Position numbers and translations under genes: made by a program. From Janthinobacterium sp. CG3 (lineage in GTDB: Bacteria; Pseudomonadota; Gammaproteobacteria; Burkholderiales; Burkholderiaceae_D): a stretch of 64,000 nucleotides of DNA. The stretch covers positions 223,165-287,164 of the forward strand of contig NZ_KB467825.1 of the NCBI RefSeq assembly GCF_000344615.1. Reading direction: 5' to 3'. Shown here piece by piece: positions 45,209 through 53,691 of the stretch (its first letter is position 1; each line of letters starts with the position of its first letter). The notes under the pieces were generated by a model. It was not told the origin of the DNA, made no database searches, and saw only the letters and a list, made by a program, of their open reading frames with translations.

Positions 45209-45717
45209 GCGACTCGCCGCACCCGGCGCCGGCGCGGCAACCGGCCTACATCGGCATCGGCGCCAACCTGGGCGACGCCCGCGGCAACGTGCGGGACGCG
45301 CTGGCGCGGCTGGCGCGCCTGCCCGACAGCGCGCTGCTGGGCGCCTCCAGCCTGTACCGCACCGCGCCGATCGACGCCGGCGGCGACGACTACATCAACG
45401 CCGTGGCGCGCCTCGACACGGCGCTGGCGGCCGACGAGCTGCTGCTGGCGCTGCACGCGATTGAAAGCGCGCACGGGCGCGAACGGCCCTACCGCAACGC
45501 CCCGCGCACGCTGGACCTGGACCTGCTGCTGTACGGCGACGAGCGGATCGCCACGGCCACGCTGCAAGTGCCGCATCCGCGCCTGGGCGAACGCGCCTTC
45601 GTCCTGGTGCCGCTGCTGGAACTGGCGCCGGCCATCGTCGTACCCGGGCTGGGCCCGGCGCGCGCGCTGGCCGCCAGCGCCGCCGTGGCCGCGCAAGCCA
45701 TCGACAAACTCGACTGA
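45205..45717 (+). CDS. folK: 6-hydroxymethyl-dihydropterin pyrophosphokinase
   Basis: FolK activates 6-hydroxymethyl-7,8-dihydropterin for folate synthesis. The 170 residues show YIGIGANLGD at the start and the HPPK signature NAPRTLDLDLLLYGD, with PHPRLGERAFVL. ATG 45205 overlaps the pcnB stop (ATGA). panB, for pantothenate synthesis, follows after a long palindrome. Confidence 0.96.
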   Translation: MSDSPHPAPARQPAYIGIGANLGDARGNVRDALARLARLPDSALLGASSLYRTAPIDAGGDDYINAVARLDTALAADELLLALHAIESAHGRERPYRNAPRTLDLDLLLYGDERIATATLQVPHPRLGERAFVLVPLLELAPAIVVPGLGPARALAASAAVAAQAIDKLD

Positions 45718-45718
45718 A

Positions 45719-45779
45719 CACCGGGGACAGACCACGATTTCCGAGAAACTTTCTCGGAAATCGTGGTCTGTCCCCGGTG
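45719..45779. repeat. 61-bp near-perfect palindrome (REP/MITE-like)
   Basis: Two perfect 30-bp inverted arms (45719-45748 and 45750-45779) surround a single C. The outer parts read CACCGGGGACAG and CTGTCCCCGGTG. It lies two bases after the folK stop and 71 bases before panB. Its GGGGACAGACCACG text resembles palindromes that accompany RAYT-type transposases in betaproteobacteria, from memory. No T run follows, so it is more than a plain terminator, though it could still halt transcription. Confidence 0.85.
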
Positions 45780-45850
45780 CTGCCGTTCGCAGTTAGAATG
45801 GCGGATTCGCCGCGCGCGCCGGCAGCCAACACACTCACTAAAGGATTCCG

Positions 45851-46723
45851 ATGTCAGCATATTTGCAAGGAACAGAATTGGCCGGGAAAGCCGCCGCGCC
45901 AGTGGCGCCCGCCCCGGCCAAGCCGGTCCACACCAAGGCCGTGACGATCCCGTCGCTGAACGCGCTGCGCGCCAGCGGCGAGAAGATCAGCATGCTGACC
46001 TGCTACGACGCCAGCTTCGCCTCGCTGATGGACCGCTGCGGCGTCGAGGTGCTGCTGATCGGCGATTCGCTCGGCATGGTCTGCAACGGCCACCAGTCGA
46101 CGCTGCCGGTGACGGTGGCCGAGCTGGCCTACCACACCGCCGCCGTGGCGCGCGGCAGCAAGTCGGCGATGATCGTCACCGACCTGCCGTTCGGCGCCTA
46201 CGGCACCCCCGAAACGGCCTTCGCCAACGCCGTGCAGGTGATGCAGGCCGGCGCCCACATGGTCAAGATCGAGGGCGGCGCCTGGCTGGCCGACACGGTG
46301 CGCTTCCTGACCGAGCGCTCGGTGCCGGTGTGCGCCCACCTCGGCCTGACGCCGCAGTCTGTGCACCAGCTGGGCGGCTACAAGGTGCAAGGCAAAAGCA
46401 TTGAAAGCGCCGAGCAGTTGAAGGCCGACGCGCTGGCGCTGCAGGCCGCCGGCGCCGCGCTGGTGGTGCTGGAGGCGATTCCCTCGCAGCTGGGCAAGGA
46501 GGTGACGGAACTGCTGGCGATGCCGAGCATCGGCATCGGCGCCGGCCCGGACTGCTCCGGCCAGGTGCTGGTGATGCACGACCTGCTCGGCGTCTTCCCG
46601 GGCCGCAAGGCGCGCTTCGTCAAAAACTTCATGGAAGGCCAGAGCAGCATCGACGCCGCCGTGATCGCCTACGTGCGCGCCGTCAAGGACGGCAGCTTCC
46701 CGGCGCTGGAACACTGCTTCTAG
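45851..46723 (+). CDS. panB: Ketopantoate hydroxymethyltransferase
   Basis: PanB makes ketopantoate from alpha-ketoisovalerate and methylene-THF for pantothenate and CoA. The 290 residues contain MLTCYDASFASLMD, the metal-binding LLIGDSLGMV, VKIEGG, and HLGLTPQSVHQLGGY with IPSQLGKEVT. About 25 residues precede the core and include an AlaPro-rich stretch (AAAPVAPAPAKP). An AAGGA near 45841-45845 supports ATG 45851. panC is not adjacent. Confidence 0.96.
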   Translation: MSAYLQGTELAGKAAAPVAPAPAKPVHTKAVTIPSLNALRASGEKISMLTCYDASFASLMDRCGVEVLLIGDSLGMVCNGHQSTLPVTVAELAYHTAAVARGSKSAMIVTDLPFGAYGTPETAFANAVQVMQAGAHMVKIEGGAWLADTVRFLTERSVPVCAHLGLTPQSVHQLGGYKVQGKSIESAEQLKADALALQAAGAALVVLEAIPSQLGKEVTELLAMPSIGIGAGPDCSGQVLVMHDLLGVFPGRKARFVKNFMEGQSSIDAAVIAYVRAVKDGSFPALEHCF

Positions 46724-46740
46724 GGGAGCCAGGTTTTGCT

Positions 46741-46770
46741 GGTCGGAGTACGCCCGCCGCGTATCCGACC
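46741..46770. repeat. Intergenic inverted repeat, GTCGGA family, copy 2
   Basis: GGTCGGAGTACGC and GCGTATCCGACC form a near-perfect hairpin (46741-46770) with a short loop, 18 bases after panB. It belongs to the family with copies at 22854, 49239, 53628 and 61026. Confidence 0.65.
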
Positions 46771-46882
46771 TGCGCCACCGCCGCGCGCCGGACACGCCGT
46801 TCATCGCGGCCTGTCCTTGCGCGCCACTTGGTGGTAAATTGCGGTAGGACATCTTTATCCACGACAGCAGAGGCGCCGCGAC

Positions 46883-49246
46883 GTGAGCATGCACCGAGCC
46901 GACAGCAGCAAGCCGCGCGACCCGGCCGACACCGGCCTGTCGCTCGACAGCTTTGCGCTGCCGCTGGGCATGGTCGGCGCCGACGGCCAGCTGTTGCGCG
47001 TCAACGCCGCGCTGGCGGCCATGCTCGGGCCGCTGCCGGCGGCCGGGCTGCTGCTGGCCGAACTGCTGCCGCTGGCCGACTGCCGCGACTTCCTGGCGCA
47101 AGCCGGCGACGGCGCCAAAACCAGCCAGATCGCCACCTTGCTGCGCGGCGCCGACGCCAAGCTGCCGGTGTATCTGCGCTGGGTGCCGACCGCCGCCGCC
47201 GCGCCGCGGATCTTTTCGGTCAGTCCGATGGCGGGCCTGGACCAGGCCTTCGCCGGGCGCGAACGGGCCCTGCTGGAATACCAGGCCATCATGAAGAACG
47301 CGCCGGTCGGCGTGGTGTTCGTCATTTCGCGGCGCATCGTGCGCTACAACGACGAGTTCGCCCGCCTGTTCGGCTTCGACGCCGGCAACGGCGTCGGCCA
47401 GCTGGCGCGCGCGCTGTACGCGTCCGAGGCCAGTTACGAGGAAGTCGGCCGGCACGCCTACGCCAAGCTGCTCGAACAGGGGTCATTCCACGACGAGATC
47501 CGCTTCCGGCGCCAGGACGGCAGCACCTTTTGGGGCGGCGCCTGGGGCTTCCCGTCCAACCCGGCCGAACCGGACCAGGGCGCCATCTGGATCGTCAGCG
47601 ACATCACCGTGCGCAAGAGCGCCGAAAGCCTGCTGCGCGCCTCGCTGTTCGAGTGGGAGGAGATCTTCAACAGCGCCACCGTCGGCATCGGCGTCACCAA
47701 CGGCCGCACCATCCAGCGCTGCAACGCCCACGTCGCGGCCATGCTCGGCTACGGCGTCGACGAACTCGAGGGCCTGCCCACCAGCACCATCTTCCCCGAC
47801 GCGGACAGCTATGAACTGGCGCGCCAGCGGGCCAACCCGCCGCTGGCGGCCGGGCGCGCCTACGAAATCGACTGCGAACTGCGGCGCCGCGACGGCAGCA
47901 TGGTCTGGTGCCACGTCTGCGCCAAAATGCTCGACCCGGAGCGCAATGAAAGCGGCACCGTCTGGATCGTCCAGGACCTGACCGCGCCGCGCGCCGCCCA
48001 GGAGCAGTTGCACAGCGCGCTGCGCGACTACCAGGGCGTGCTGAACAACGCCTCGCTGGGCATCGTACTGACCAGCGAACGCAAGATACAGCGCTGCAAC
48101 GCCGCCTTCGAGGCGATGTTCGGCTACAGCGACGACGGCGTGGTCGGCCTGCCCGGGCGGGCGCTGTACCGCAGCGACGAGGAATATCAGGACATGGCCG
48201 ACGAGGTCGCGCCGGCGCTGTCGACCGGCAAGCCGGTGCGCCGCGAAATGTACCTGCGCCGGCGCGACGGCAGCGACTTCTGGGGCAACCTGTCGGGCTA
48301 CGTGGCCGACCCCGCCGACCCGACCCGCGGCACCTGGTGGATCATCGAGGACCGCACCGCGTTCAAGCAAACCGAGCAGGCGCTGCAGCGCAATTACGCC
48401 GAACTCAAGGAAACCCACGGCCAGCTCGAGGCGGCCCAGGCGCAACTGCTGCAGTCGGAAAAGATGGCCTCGATCGGTCAACTGGCCGCCGGCGTCGCCC
48501 ACGAGATCAACAACCCGATCGGCTTCGTCAACTCCAACCTCGGCTCGCTCGGCCGCTACGTCGGCGAGCTGCTGGCGCTGCTGGACGGCTACCAGGACGC
48601 GCTGGACGGCGTGGCGCTGCCGGCGCCGGCCGCGCGCGCCATCGCCGCCGCGCGCCAGGCCGCCGACATCGACTACCTGCGCGGCGACGTCGCCGCGTTG
48701 CTGCAGGAGTCGCAGGACGGCCTGCTGCGGGTGCGCGACATCGTCCAGGACTTGAAGGATTTTTCCCACGTCGACGAGGGCGAATGGCAGGAGGCCGACC
48801 TGAACGCCGGGGTCCAGAGCACCCTGAACATGGTGCGCAACGAGATCAAATACAAGGCCGAGGTCAGGCTCGAACTGGGCCAACTGCCGCCGGTGCACTG
48901 CAACGCGGCGCAAATCAACCAGGTGTTGATGAATTTGCTGGTCAACGCCGCCCACGCGATTGAAAGCCAGGGCCAGCTGGTGGTGCGCTCCGGCGTCGAC
49001 GCCGAGCGGGTCTGGCTGGAGGTCGAGGACAACGGCTGCGGCATCGCGCCCGAGGTGCAGGCGCGCATCTTCGACCCGTTCTTCACCACCAAACCGGTCG
49101 GCAAGGGCACCGGCCTGGGGCTGTCGGTTTCCTACGGCATCGTCAAACGCCACGGCGGCCATTTCGAGATGGCCAGCACGCCCGGACAAGGCGCCCGCTT
49201 CCGCTTCTGGCTGCCGATCTCGGCCGACGCCGCCGGGTTTTCGTAG
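46883..49246 (+). CDS. Multi-PAS soluble sensor histidine kinase
   Basis: The 787-residue protein lacks membrane segments. After an N-terminal PAS-like region (about 15-130) come three PAS domains with PAC motifs (about 135-250, 258-370 and 385-500). A coiled coil (about 500-530) precedes the kinase core. The phosphoacceptor is His540 in GQLAAGVAHEINNPIGFVNS, and HATPase_c shows NLLVNAAHAIE and GTGLGLSVSYGIV. It would sense a cytoplasmic ligand, gas, redox state or light. GTG 46883 has AGAGG nine bases upstream and is preferred over ATG 46889. There is no adjacent response regulator, so it is an orphan. The stop lies in the repeat at 49239. Confidence 0.9.
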   Translation: MSMHRADSSKPRDPADTGLSLDSFALPLGMVGADGQLLRVNAALAAMLGPLPAAGLLLAELLPLADCRDFLAQAGDGAKTSQIATLLRGADAKLPVYLRWVPTAAAAPRIFSVSPMAGLDQAFAGRERALLEYQAIMKNAPVGVVFVISRRIVRYNDEFARLFGFDAGNGVGQLARALYASEASYEEVGRHAYAKLLEQGSFHDEIRFRRQDGSTFWGGAWGFPSNPAEPDQGAIWIVSDITVRKSAESLLRASLFEWEEIFNSATVGIGVTNGRTIQRCNAHVAAMLGYGVDELEGLPTSTIFPDADSYELARQRANPPLAAGRAYEIDCELRRRDGSMVWCHVCAKMLDPERNESGTVWIVQDLTAPRAAQEQLHSALRDYQGVLNNASLGIVLTSERKIQRCNAAFEAMFGYSDDGVVGLPGRALYRSDEEYQDMADEVAPALSTGKPVRREMYLRRRDGSDFWGNLSGYVADPADPTRGTWWIIEDRTAFKQTEQALQRNYAELKETHGQLEAAQAQLLQSEKMASIGQLAAGVAHEINNPIGFVNSNLGSLGRYVGELLALLDGYQDALDGVALPAPAARAIAAARQAADIDYLRGDVAALLQESQDGLLRVRDIVQDLKDFSHVDEGEWQEADLNAGVQSTLNMVRNEIKYKAEVRLELGQLPPVHCNAAQINQVLMNLLVNAAHAIESQGQLVVRSGVDAERVWLEVEDNGCGIAPEVQARIFDPFFTTKPVGKGTGLGLSVSYGIVKRHGGHFEMASTPGQGARFRFWLPISADAAGFS

Positions 49247-49343
49247 GTCGGGTTAACCCGCCAGGGCGTAACCCGACTGGCGTCGGCGGCGGCCCGGCGT
49301 CGGATTACGCTGCCTCGGCGGCCCCCGCATCCGACCTACGAAA
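49239..49343. repeat. Composite intergenic inverted repeat, GTCGGGTTA family, copy 3
   Basis: Outer arms TTTCGTAGGTCGG (49239-49251) and CCGACCTACGAAA (49331-49343) are perfect complements. Inside lie a GTCGGGTTA/TAACCCGAC hairpin (49247-49277) and a GTCGGAT/ATCCGAC hairpin. It covers the gap between the convergent genes ending at 49246 and 49346, so it may also terminate both. Confidence 0.8.
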
Positions 49344-49345
49344 GC

Positions 49346-50710
49346 TTAACCAGTCATGAGGGCGGCGGCGCAGTCGTCGAACACGCGCAGCAGATGGTCG
49401 ACGTCGGCGGCGCGCGTGTCCGGGCACACCAGCAGCATATTGTGGAAGGGCGTGATCAGGATGCCGCGGTTGAGCAGGTACAGGTGGATGATCTGTTCCA
49501 GCTCGCCGTCCAGGATGGCCGCCGCTTCGCTGCCGTTGGCCGGCGCGGCGGCGGCGAATTGGAACTCGGTGCGGGCGCCAACCTGGGTTACGCACCACGG
49601 CAGCCGGCGCCGCGCGATCACCGCGCGCAGGCCCGCCGCCAGTTGGCCGGCCAGCGCGAACATGCTGGCGTAGGCCGCCTCGCTCATCACCTCGTCCAAA
49701 TTGGCGCGCATCGCCGCCAGCGCGAACATATTCGCCGTCAACGTGGTGCCGATGCCGGAATGGCCGGGCGGCGCCGAGCGTTTGGCCCGCTCGACCCGGC
49801 CGGCCAGCGCGCGCGTGAAGCCGTAGGCGGCGCACGGCACGCCGCCGCCGATCGGCTTGCCCAGCACCAGCGCGTCCGGCTCGATGCCGTGCGCGCGCGC
49901 GTAACCGCCCGGGCCGCTGCTGATGGTGTGGGTCTCGTCGATCACCAGCAAGGTGCCGTGGCGGCGCAGGATCCGCTGCGCCGCTTCCCAGTAGCCGGGC
50001 CGCGGCAGCACCATGCCGATGTTGGTCATCACCGGTTCGGCCAGCACGCAGGCGACGGCGCCGTCGGCCAGCGCCGCCTCCAGCGCGGCGAGGTCGTTGA
50101 ACTCGACCACGCGGGTGTGCGCGGTCAAGTCGTGCACCTGGCCCAGCAGGCTGTCGCGCTGGGTGGCGACGCCGTCGACCAGGTCGACGAAGACGTCGTC
50201 GACGGTGCCGTGGTAGCAGCCGTTGAAGACCAGGATCTTGGCGCGGCCGGTGGCGGCGCGCAGCCAGCGCAGCACGAAGCGGTTGGCGTCCGAGGCCGAC
50301 AGCGCGAACTGCCAGAACGGCAGCGCGAAGCGGCGCGCCAGCTCGGCGGCGACCCACACCGCGTCCTCCGACGGCAGCATGGCGGTGTAGCCGCGCGCGG
50401 CCTGGCGCGCGATCGCCCGCGCCACCGGCGCCGGCGCATGGCCGAACATGGCGCCGGTGTCGCCGAGGCAGAAGTCGGCGTATTCGTGGCCGTCGGCGTC
50501 GCTGAAGCGCGCGCCGCCGGCCTCGTCCACCGTCAACGCGAACGGCGTCGACCAGTCGCGCATCCAGTGCATCGGCACGCCGAATAGCATGTGCTCGGCG
50601 GCGCGCGCGGCCAGCGCCCGCGAAGCCGGGTTGTTCCGCTCGAAAAAGGCCCGTTCGGCGCCGGCCAGCGCCAGCGCGCGCTCCCAGTTCACTCCGTGTC
50701 GCAGCGTCAT
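49346..50710 (-). CDS. Class III aminotransferase (glutamate-1-semialdehyde aminomutase-like)
   Basis: The 454-residue PLP enzyme has the fold-type I layout: a glycine-rich CYHGTVDDVFVD segment, the cofactor Asp in LLVIDETHT, and the Schiff-base Lys in LVLGKPIGGGVPCAAYG. It resembles glutamate-1-semialdehyde aminomutase but ends a putrescine cluster, so it is more likely an omega- or aspartate-type aminotransferase in polyamine or GABA catabolism. GGAG five bases upstream supports ATG 50710 over the GTG at 50716. It lies 133 bases after a glutamine synthetase-like gene, with hairpins in between. Confidence 0.88.
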   Translation of the reverse strand: MTLRHGVNWERALALAGAERAFFERNNPASRALAARAAEHMLFGVPMHWMRDWSTPFALTVDEAGGARFSDADGHEYADFCLGDTGAMFGHAPAPVARAIARQAARGYTAMLPSEDAVWVAAELARRFALPFWQFALSASDANRFVLRWLRAATGRAKILVFNGCYHGTVDDVFVDLVDGVATQRDSLLGQVHDLTAHTRVVEFNDLAALEAALADGAVACVLAEPVMTNIGMVLPRPGYWEAAQRILRRHGTLLVIDETHTISSGPGGYARAHGIEPDALVLGKPIGGGVPCAAYGFTRALAGRVERAKRSAPPGHSGIGTTLTANMFALAAMRANLDEVMSEAAYASMFALAGQLAAGLRAVIARRRLPWCVTQVGARTEFQFAAAAPANGSEAAAILDGELEQIIHLYLLNRGILITPFHNMLLVCPDTRAADVDHLLRVFDDCAAALMTG

Positions 50711-50778
50711 GCGCACTCCAAATGCAGTCGAATAGATTGTGCGGGCCGCCGGCTCGCCGTCAACCGGGGGCGTCCCCC

Positions 50779-50805
50779 GGGGCCAGACCCCCAGGGGCTG
50801 GCCCC
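50779..50805 (-). terminator. GC-rich hairpin between two polyamine-cluster genes
   Basis: GGGGCCAG (50779-50786) and CTGGCCCC (50798-50805) pair around an 11-base loop that itself has CCCC and GGGG. The surrounding sequence is made of runs of G and C. It lies after the gene ending at 50844 on the minus strand and before the aminotransferase. It has no T run, so it may be an attenuator or a repeat. Confidence 0.4.
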
Positions 50806-50843
50806 GGCTCCACGCCGCGGTCTTTTTCCGGCGTCGCCGGCGC

Positions 50844-52181
50844 TCACACCAGCAACATCAGATGCTCGCGCTCCCACGAACTGATGACCCGGCTGTAGGT
50901 GGCGAACTCCAGCTCTTTGACCTCGCAGAAGGCGCGCACGAACAGTTCGCCGAGGATGTCGCTGAGCGGCCCGCACTGGCGCATGCGCGAGATCGCGTCC
51001 TCCAGGTTGCGCGGCAGTTCGTCGTGCACGTGTTCGGCGCTGTCGGCGGTCGGCGCCGACGGCGTCAGGTCCTCGATCATGCCGAGGTAGCCGCAGGCCA
51101 GCGTGGCCGCCATCGCCAGGTAGGGGTTGACGTCGACGCCCGGCACGCGGTTTTCGACGCGGCGGTTGGCCGGCGTCGAATTCGGGATGCGCAGGCCGCA
51201 GGTGCGGTTGTCGTAGCCCCAGCGCACGTTGGTCGGCGCCGACATGAAGCGCGACAGGCGGCGGTAGGAGTTGACGTGCGGCGCCAGCAGCAGGGTCGCC
51301 GCCGGCAGGTATTTTTCCAGCCCGGCCAGGTAGTTGAAGAACAACGGGCTGGCGCTGCCGTCGCGGCGGCTGAAGATGTTCTCGCCGCTGCCGCTGTCGA
51401 GCAGGCTCTGGTGGATGTGCATCGCGCTGCCCGGCTCGGCCTCCATCGGTTTCGCCATGAAGGTGGCGAAGATGCCGTGCCGCAGCGCCGTCTCGCGCAC
51501 CGCGCGCTTGAACAGGAACACGCGGTCGGCCAGTTCCAGCGCGTCGCCGTGGCTGAAGTTGATTTCCATCTGGCCGGCGCCGGCCTCGTGGATCAGGGTT
51601 TCGACGCCGAGCTGGTGCAGCTTGCAAAACGTCGTCAGTTCGAGGAAAAATGGGTCGAAGTCGTTGACCGCGTCGATCGAGTACGACTGCCGGCCCGACT
51701 CCGGTTTGCCGCTGCGCCCCAGCGGCGGCGACAGCGGCTCGTGCGGATTGCTGTTGCGCGCCACCAGGTAGAACTCCATTTCGGGCGCCACCACCGGCTG
51801 CCAGCCGCGTTCGGCGTACAGCTTCAGGACCCGCCGCAGCACCGCCCGCGGCGACAGGCCGACCGGATTGCCCTCGAAATCCTGGCAGTCGTGGATCACC
51901 AGCGCGACCGACTCCGCCGCCCAAGGCACCACCCGGATGGTGGCCAGGTCGGGCACGCAGATCATGTCGGGGTCGGTGGCGCCGACGTAGGGCAGATTGT
52001 TCGGCTGCTCGCCGTTGACGGTGTTGAGCAAGACGCTCTTGGGCAGGCGCATCTCGCCCTCGCTGAGGAACAAGTCCTTCGGCAGGATCTTGCCGCGGGC
52101 GATGCCGGTCATGTCGGCGATCACGCACTCGACCTCGTGGATGTTGTGCTCGCGCAGGAACTCGCGCATGGCCTGGGTCAT
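50844..52181 (-). CDS. Glutamine synthetase-family protein, PuuA-like (copy 1)
   Basis: The 445-residue protein has the glutamine synthetase fold: the N-terminal DMTGIARGKILP segment, the metal site AGAGQMEINF with Glu residues, GSAMHIHQSL, and NPYLAMAATLACGYLGM near the end. This subgroup ligates glutamate to amines; PuuA makes gamma-glutamylputrescine. It differs from GlnA in lacking the adenylylation region. AAGGAG ten bases upstream decides ATG 52181. It lies 11 bases after a second such protein and is close in sequence to the third copy at 62669. Confidence 0.9.
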   Translation of the reverse strand: MTQAMREFLREHNIHEVECVIADMTGIARGKILPKDLFLSEGEMRLPKSVLLNTVNGEQPNNLPYVGATDPDMICVPDLATIRVVPWAAESVALVIHDCQDFEGNPVGLSPRAVLRRVLKLYAERGWQPVVAPEMEFYLVARNSNPHEPLSPPLGRSGKPESGRQSYSIDAVNDFDPFFLELTTFCKLHQLGVETLIHEAGAGQMEINFSHGDALELADRVFLFKRAVRETALRHGIFATFMAKPMEAEPGSAMHIHQSLLDSGSGENIFSRRDGSASPLFFNYLAGLEKYLPAATLLLAPHVNSYRRLSRFMSAPTNVRWGYDNRTCGLRIPNSTPANRRVENRVPGVDVNPYLAMAATLACGYLGMIEDLTPSAPTADSAEHVHDELPRNLEDAISRMRQCGPLSDILGELFVRAFCEVKELEFATYSRVISSWEREHLMLLV

Positions 52182-52192
52182 CTCGTCTCTCC

Positions 52193-53542
52193 TTAAAAGC
52201 GCTCGAGGTAGCGCGCGGTTTCCCAGGCGCTGACCTGCTGGCTGTATTCGATCCACTCGGCGCTTTTCAGCGCCACGTATTCGTCGACGAAGGCCTGGCC
52301 CAGCGCGGCCGCCAGCACCGCGTCGCGGCGCAGTGCCTCGCCCGCGACGCCGAGGTTCTGCGGCAGCATCGCCAGCCCCAGTTCGGCGCGCTCGGCGTCC
52401 GTCATTTCGTACACGTCGCGGTTCACCGGCCGGCCCGGGTCGAGCGCGCGCTCGACGCCGTCCAGCCCGGCCGCGATCACGCCGGCCAACGCCAGGTAGG
52501 GGTTGGCGGCGCTGTCCGGCAGGCGCCACTCGATGCGCTTGTAGACCACCCGCGCCACCGTGGTGCGGTTGTTGTCGCCGTAGCCGATGAAGGCCGGCGC
52601 CCAGCTGGTGCCGGACAGCGACTGGCCGCACATCAGGCGCTTGTACGAATTGACGGTGGGCGCGCACAGGGCGGCCAGCGCCGGCGCGTGGTGCAGCAGG
52701 CCCGCCATGAAATGGTAGGCGGTCTGCGACAATCCCAGCTTATTCGCGTCGCTGTCGCTGGCGAACACCGGCCGGCCCGCCTGGTCCGCCAGCGACAGGT
52801 GGAAATGCAGGCCGCTGCCGGGGCGGTCGGCGAAGGGCTTGGGCATCATCGAGAAGAGCATGCCCTCCTCCTCGGCGATGTGGTGCGCCGCCATCTTGAA
52901 GAGCATGAAATTGTCGGCCGCCTTGAGCGCGTCGGCGTAGTGGTAGTTGAGCTCGAACTGGCCGCTGGCGTCCTCGTGGTCGATCTGGAACACCTGCAGG
53001 CCGCAGGCGTCCAGCGAGGCGGTCAGTTTTTCCAGGAAGCCGCGCCGGCGCAGCAGGCTCTTGCTGTCGTAGGACGGCTTTTCCAGCTTGTCGCCGGGTT
53101 CGGCGTCGGCGCCGCCGGCGCCCTTTTGCAGTAGGAAGAATTCCGGTTCCAGGCCGGCGTTCAGGGTCCAGCCGCGCTCGGCCAGCCGCGCCACCTGCTT
53201 GCGCAGGATCTGCCGCGGGCACACCTCGAACGGCGCGCCGGCGACGTGGCCGTCCAGCGCCACCCGCGCGTAACCGGGCAGCCACGGCATCGCTTGCAGC
53301 GTGGCCAGGTCGGCGCGGCCGTAATATTCGGAGCGCACGCCGGTGCGCGGCAGACCCGTGCCCCAGATCGACGGCCCGGAAAAGCCGGCGCCCGGGTGGA
53401 CGATGTCGGCCAGGTGCGCCAGCGGGATCAGCTTGCCCTTGGCGGCGCCGTGGATGTCGGTGAATTGGGCGAAGACGAATTTGACGCCGCTGGCGGCGAG
53501 GCTGGCCTGGTACTGGGCTATTTCTGATTCCGCTGTGCTCAT
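52193..53542 (-). CDS. Glutamine synthetase-family protein, GlnT/PuuA-like (copy 2)
   Basis: This 449-residue member differs clearly from copies 1 and 3. It starts with QYQASLAASGVKFVFAQFTDIHG, given here by the pieces QYQASL and FTDIHG, has the glutamate site ASGQFELNYHYADAL, GSGLHFHLSL, TVNSYKRL, and ends DEYVALKSAEWIEYSQQVSAWE. This resembles GlnT-type (GS-III-like) enzymes active on amines or methylamine. It is likely a glutamyl-amine ligase rather than a plain glutamine synthetase. ATG 53542 has a weak ribosome binding site. It lies 149 bases after the aldehyde dehydrogenase gene, with a repeat between. Confidence 0.87.
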   Translation of the reverse strand: MSTAESEIAQYQASLAASGVKFVFAQFTDIHGAAKGKLIPLAHLADIVHPGAGFSGPSIWGTGLPRTGVRSEYYGRADLATLQAMPWLPGYARVALDGHVAGAPFEVCPRQILRKQVARLAERGWTLNAGLEPEFFLLQKGAGGADAEPGDKLEKPSYDSKSLLRRRGFLEKLTASLDACGLQVFQIDHEDASGQFELNYHYADALKAADNFMLFKMAAHHIAEEEGMLFSMMPKPFADRPGSGLHFHLSLADQAGRPVFASDSDANKLGLSQTAYHFMAGLLHHAPALAALCAPTVNSYKRLMCGQSLSGTSWAPAFIGYGDNNRTTVARVVYKRIEWRLPDSAANPYLALAGVIAAGLDGVERALDPGRPVNRDVYEMTDAERAELGLAMLPQNLGVAGEALRRDAVLAAALGQAFVDEYVALKSAEWIEYSQQVSAWETARYLERF

Positions 53543-53627
53543 GGTCTCGTCTTTTAAAAGCGGGGCGCTGGATGCATTAAAACCTGGGGTCAGCCCTGAT
53601 GGCGTTAAGTGAGCGCGATTGTCGCAA

Positions 53628-53670
53628 GTCGGGTTAGCCACGCCGTGTAACGGGGATGGGCTAACCCGAC
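53628..53670. repeat. Intergenic inverted repeat, GTCGGGTTA family, copy 4
   Basis: GTCGGGTTAGCC (53628-53639) and GGCTAACCCGAC (53659-53670) are perfect inverted repeats with a 19-base loop. It lies between the aldehyde dehydrogenase (ending at 53692) and copy 2 of the glutamine synthetase family. Confidence 0.75.
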
Positions 53671-53691
53671 CCACGACACGCTAACTTAACG

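Noticed and set aside
45719..45779. Simple Rho-independent terminator of folK
   Set aside because: The arms are 30 bp with a single-base centre and no T run follows; a mobile palindrome explains it better, although termination is still possible.
49346..50710. Glutamate-1-semialdehyde aminomutase (hemL) of haem synthesis
   Set aside because: Similarity is to the class III fold in general, and the context is polyamine breakdown, so a hemL name is not justified.
50844..52181. Main glutamine synthetase glnA
   Set aside because: The sequence fits the PuuA-like subgroup and lacks the adenylylation region of GlnA; neighbours are polyamine genes.
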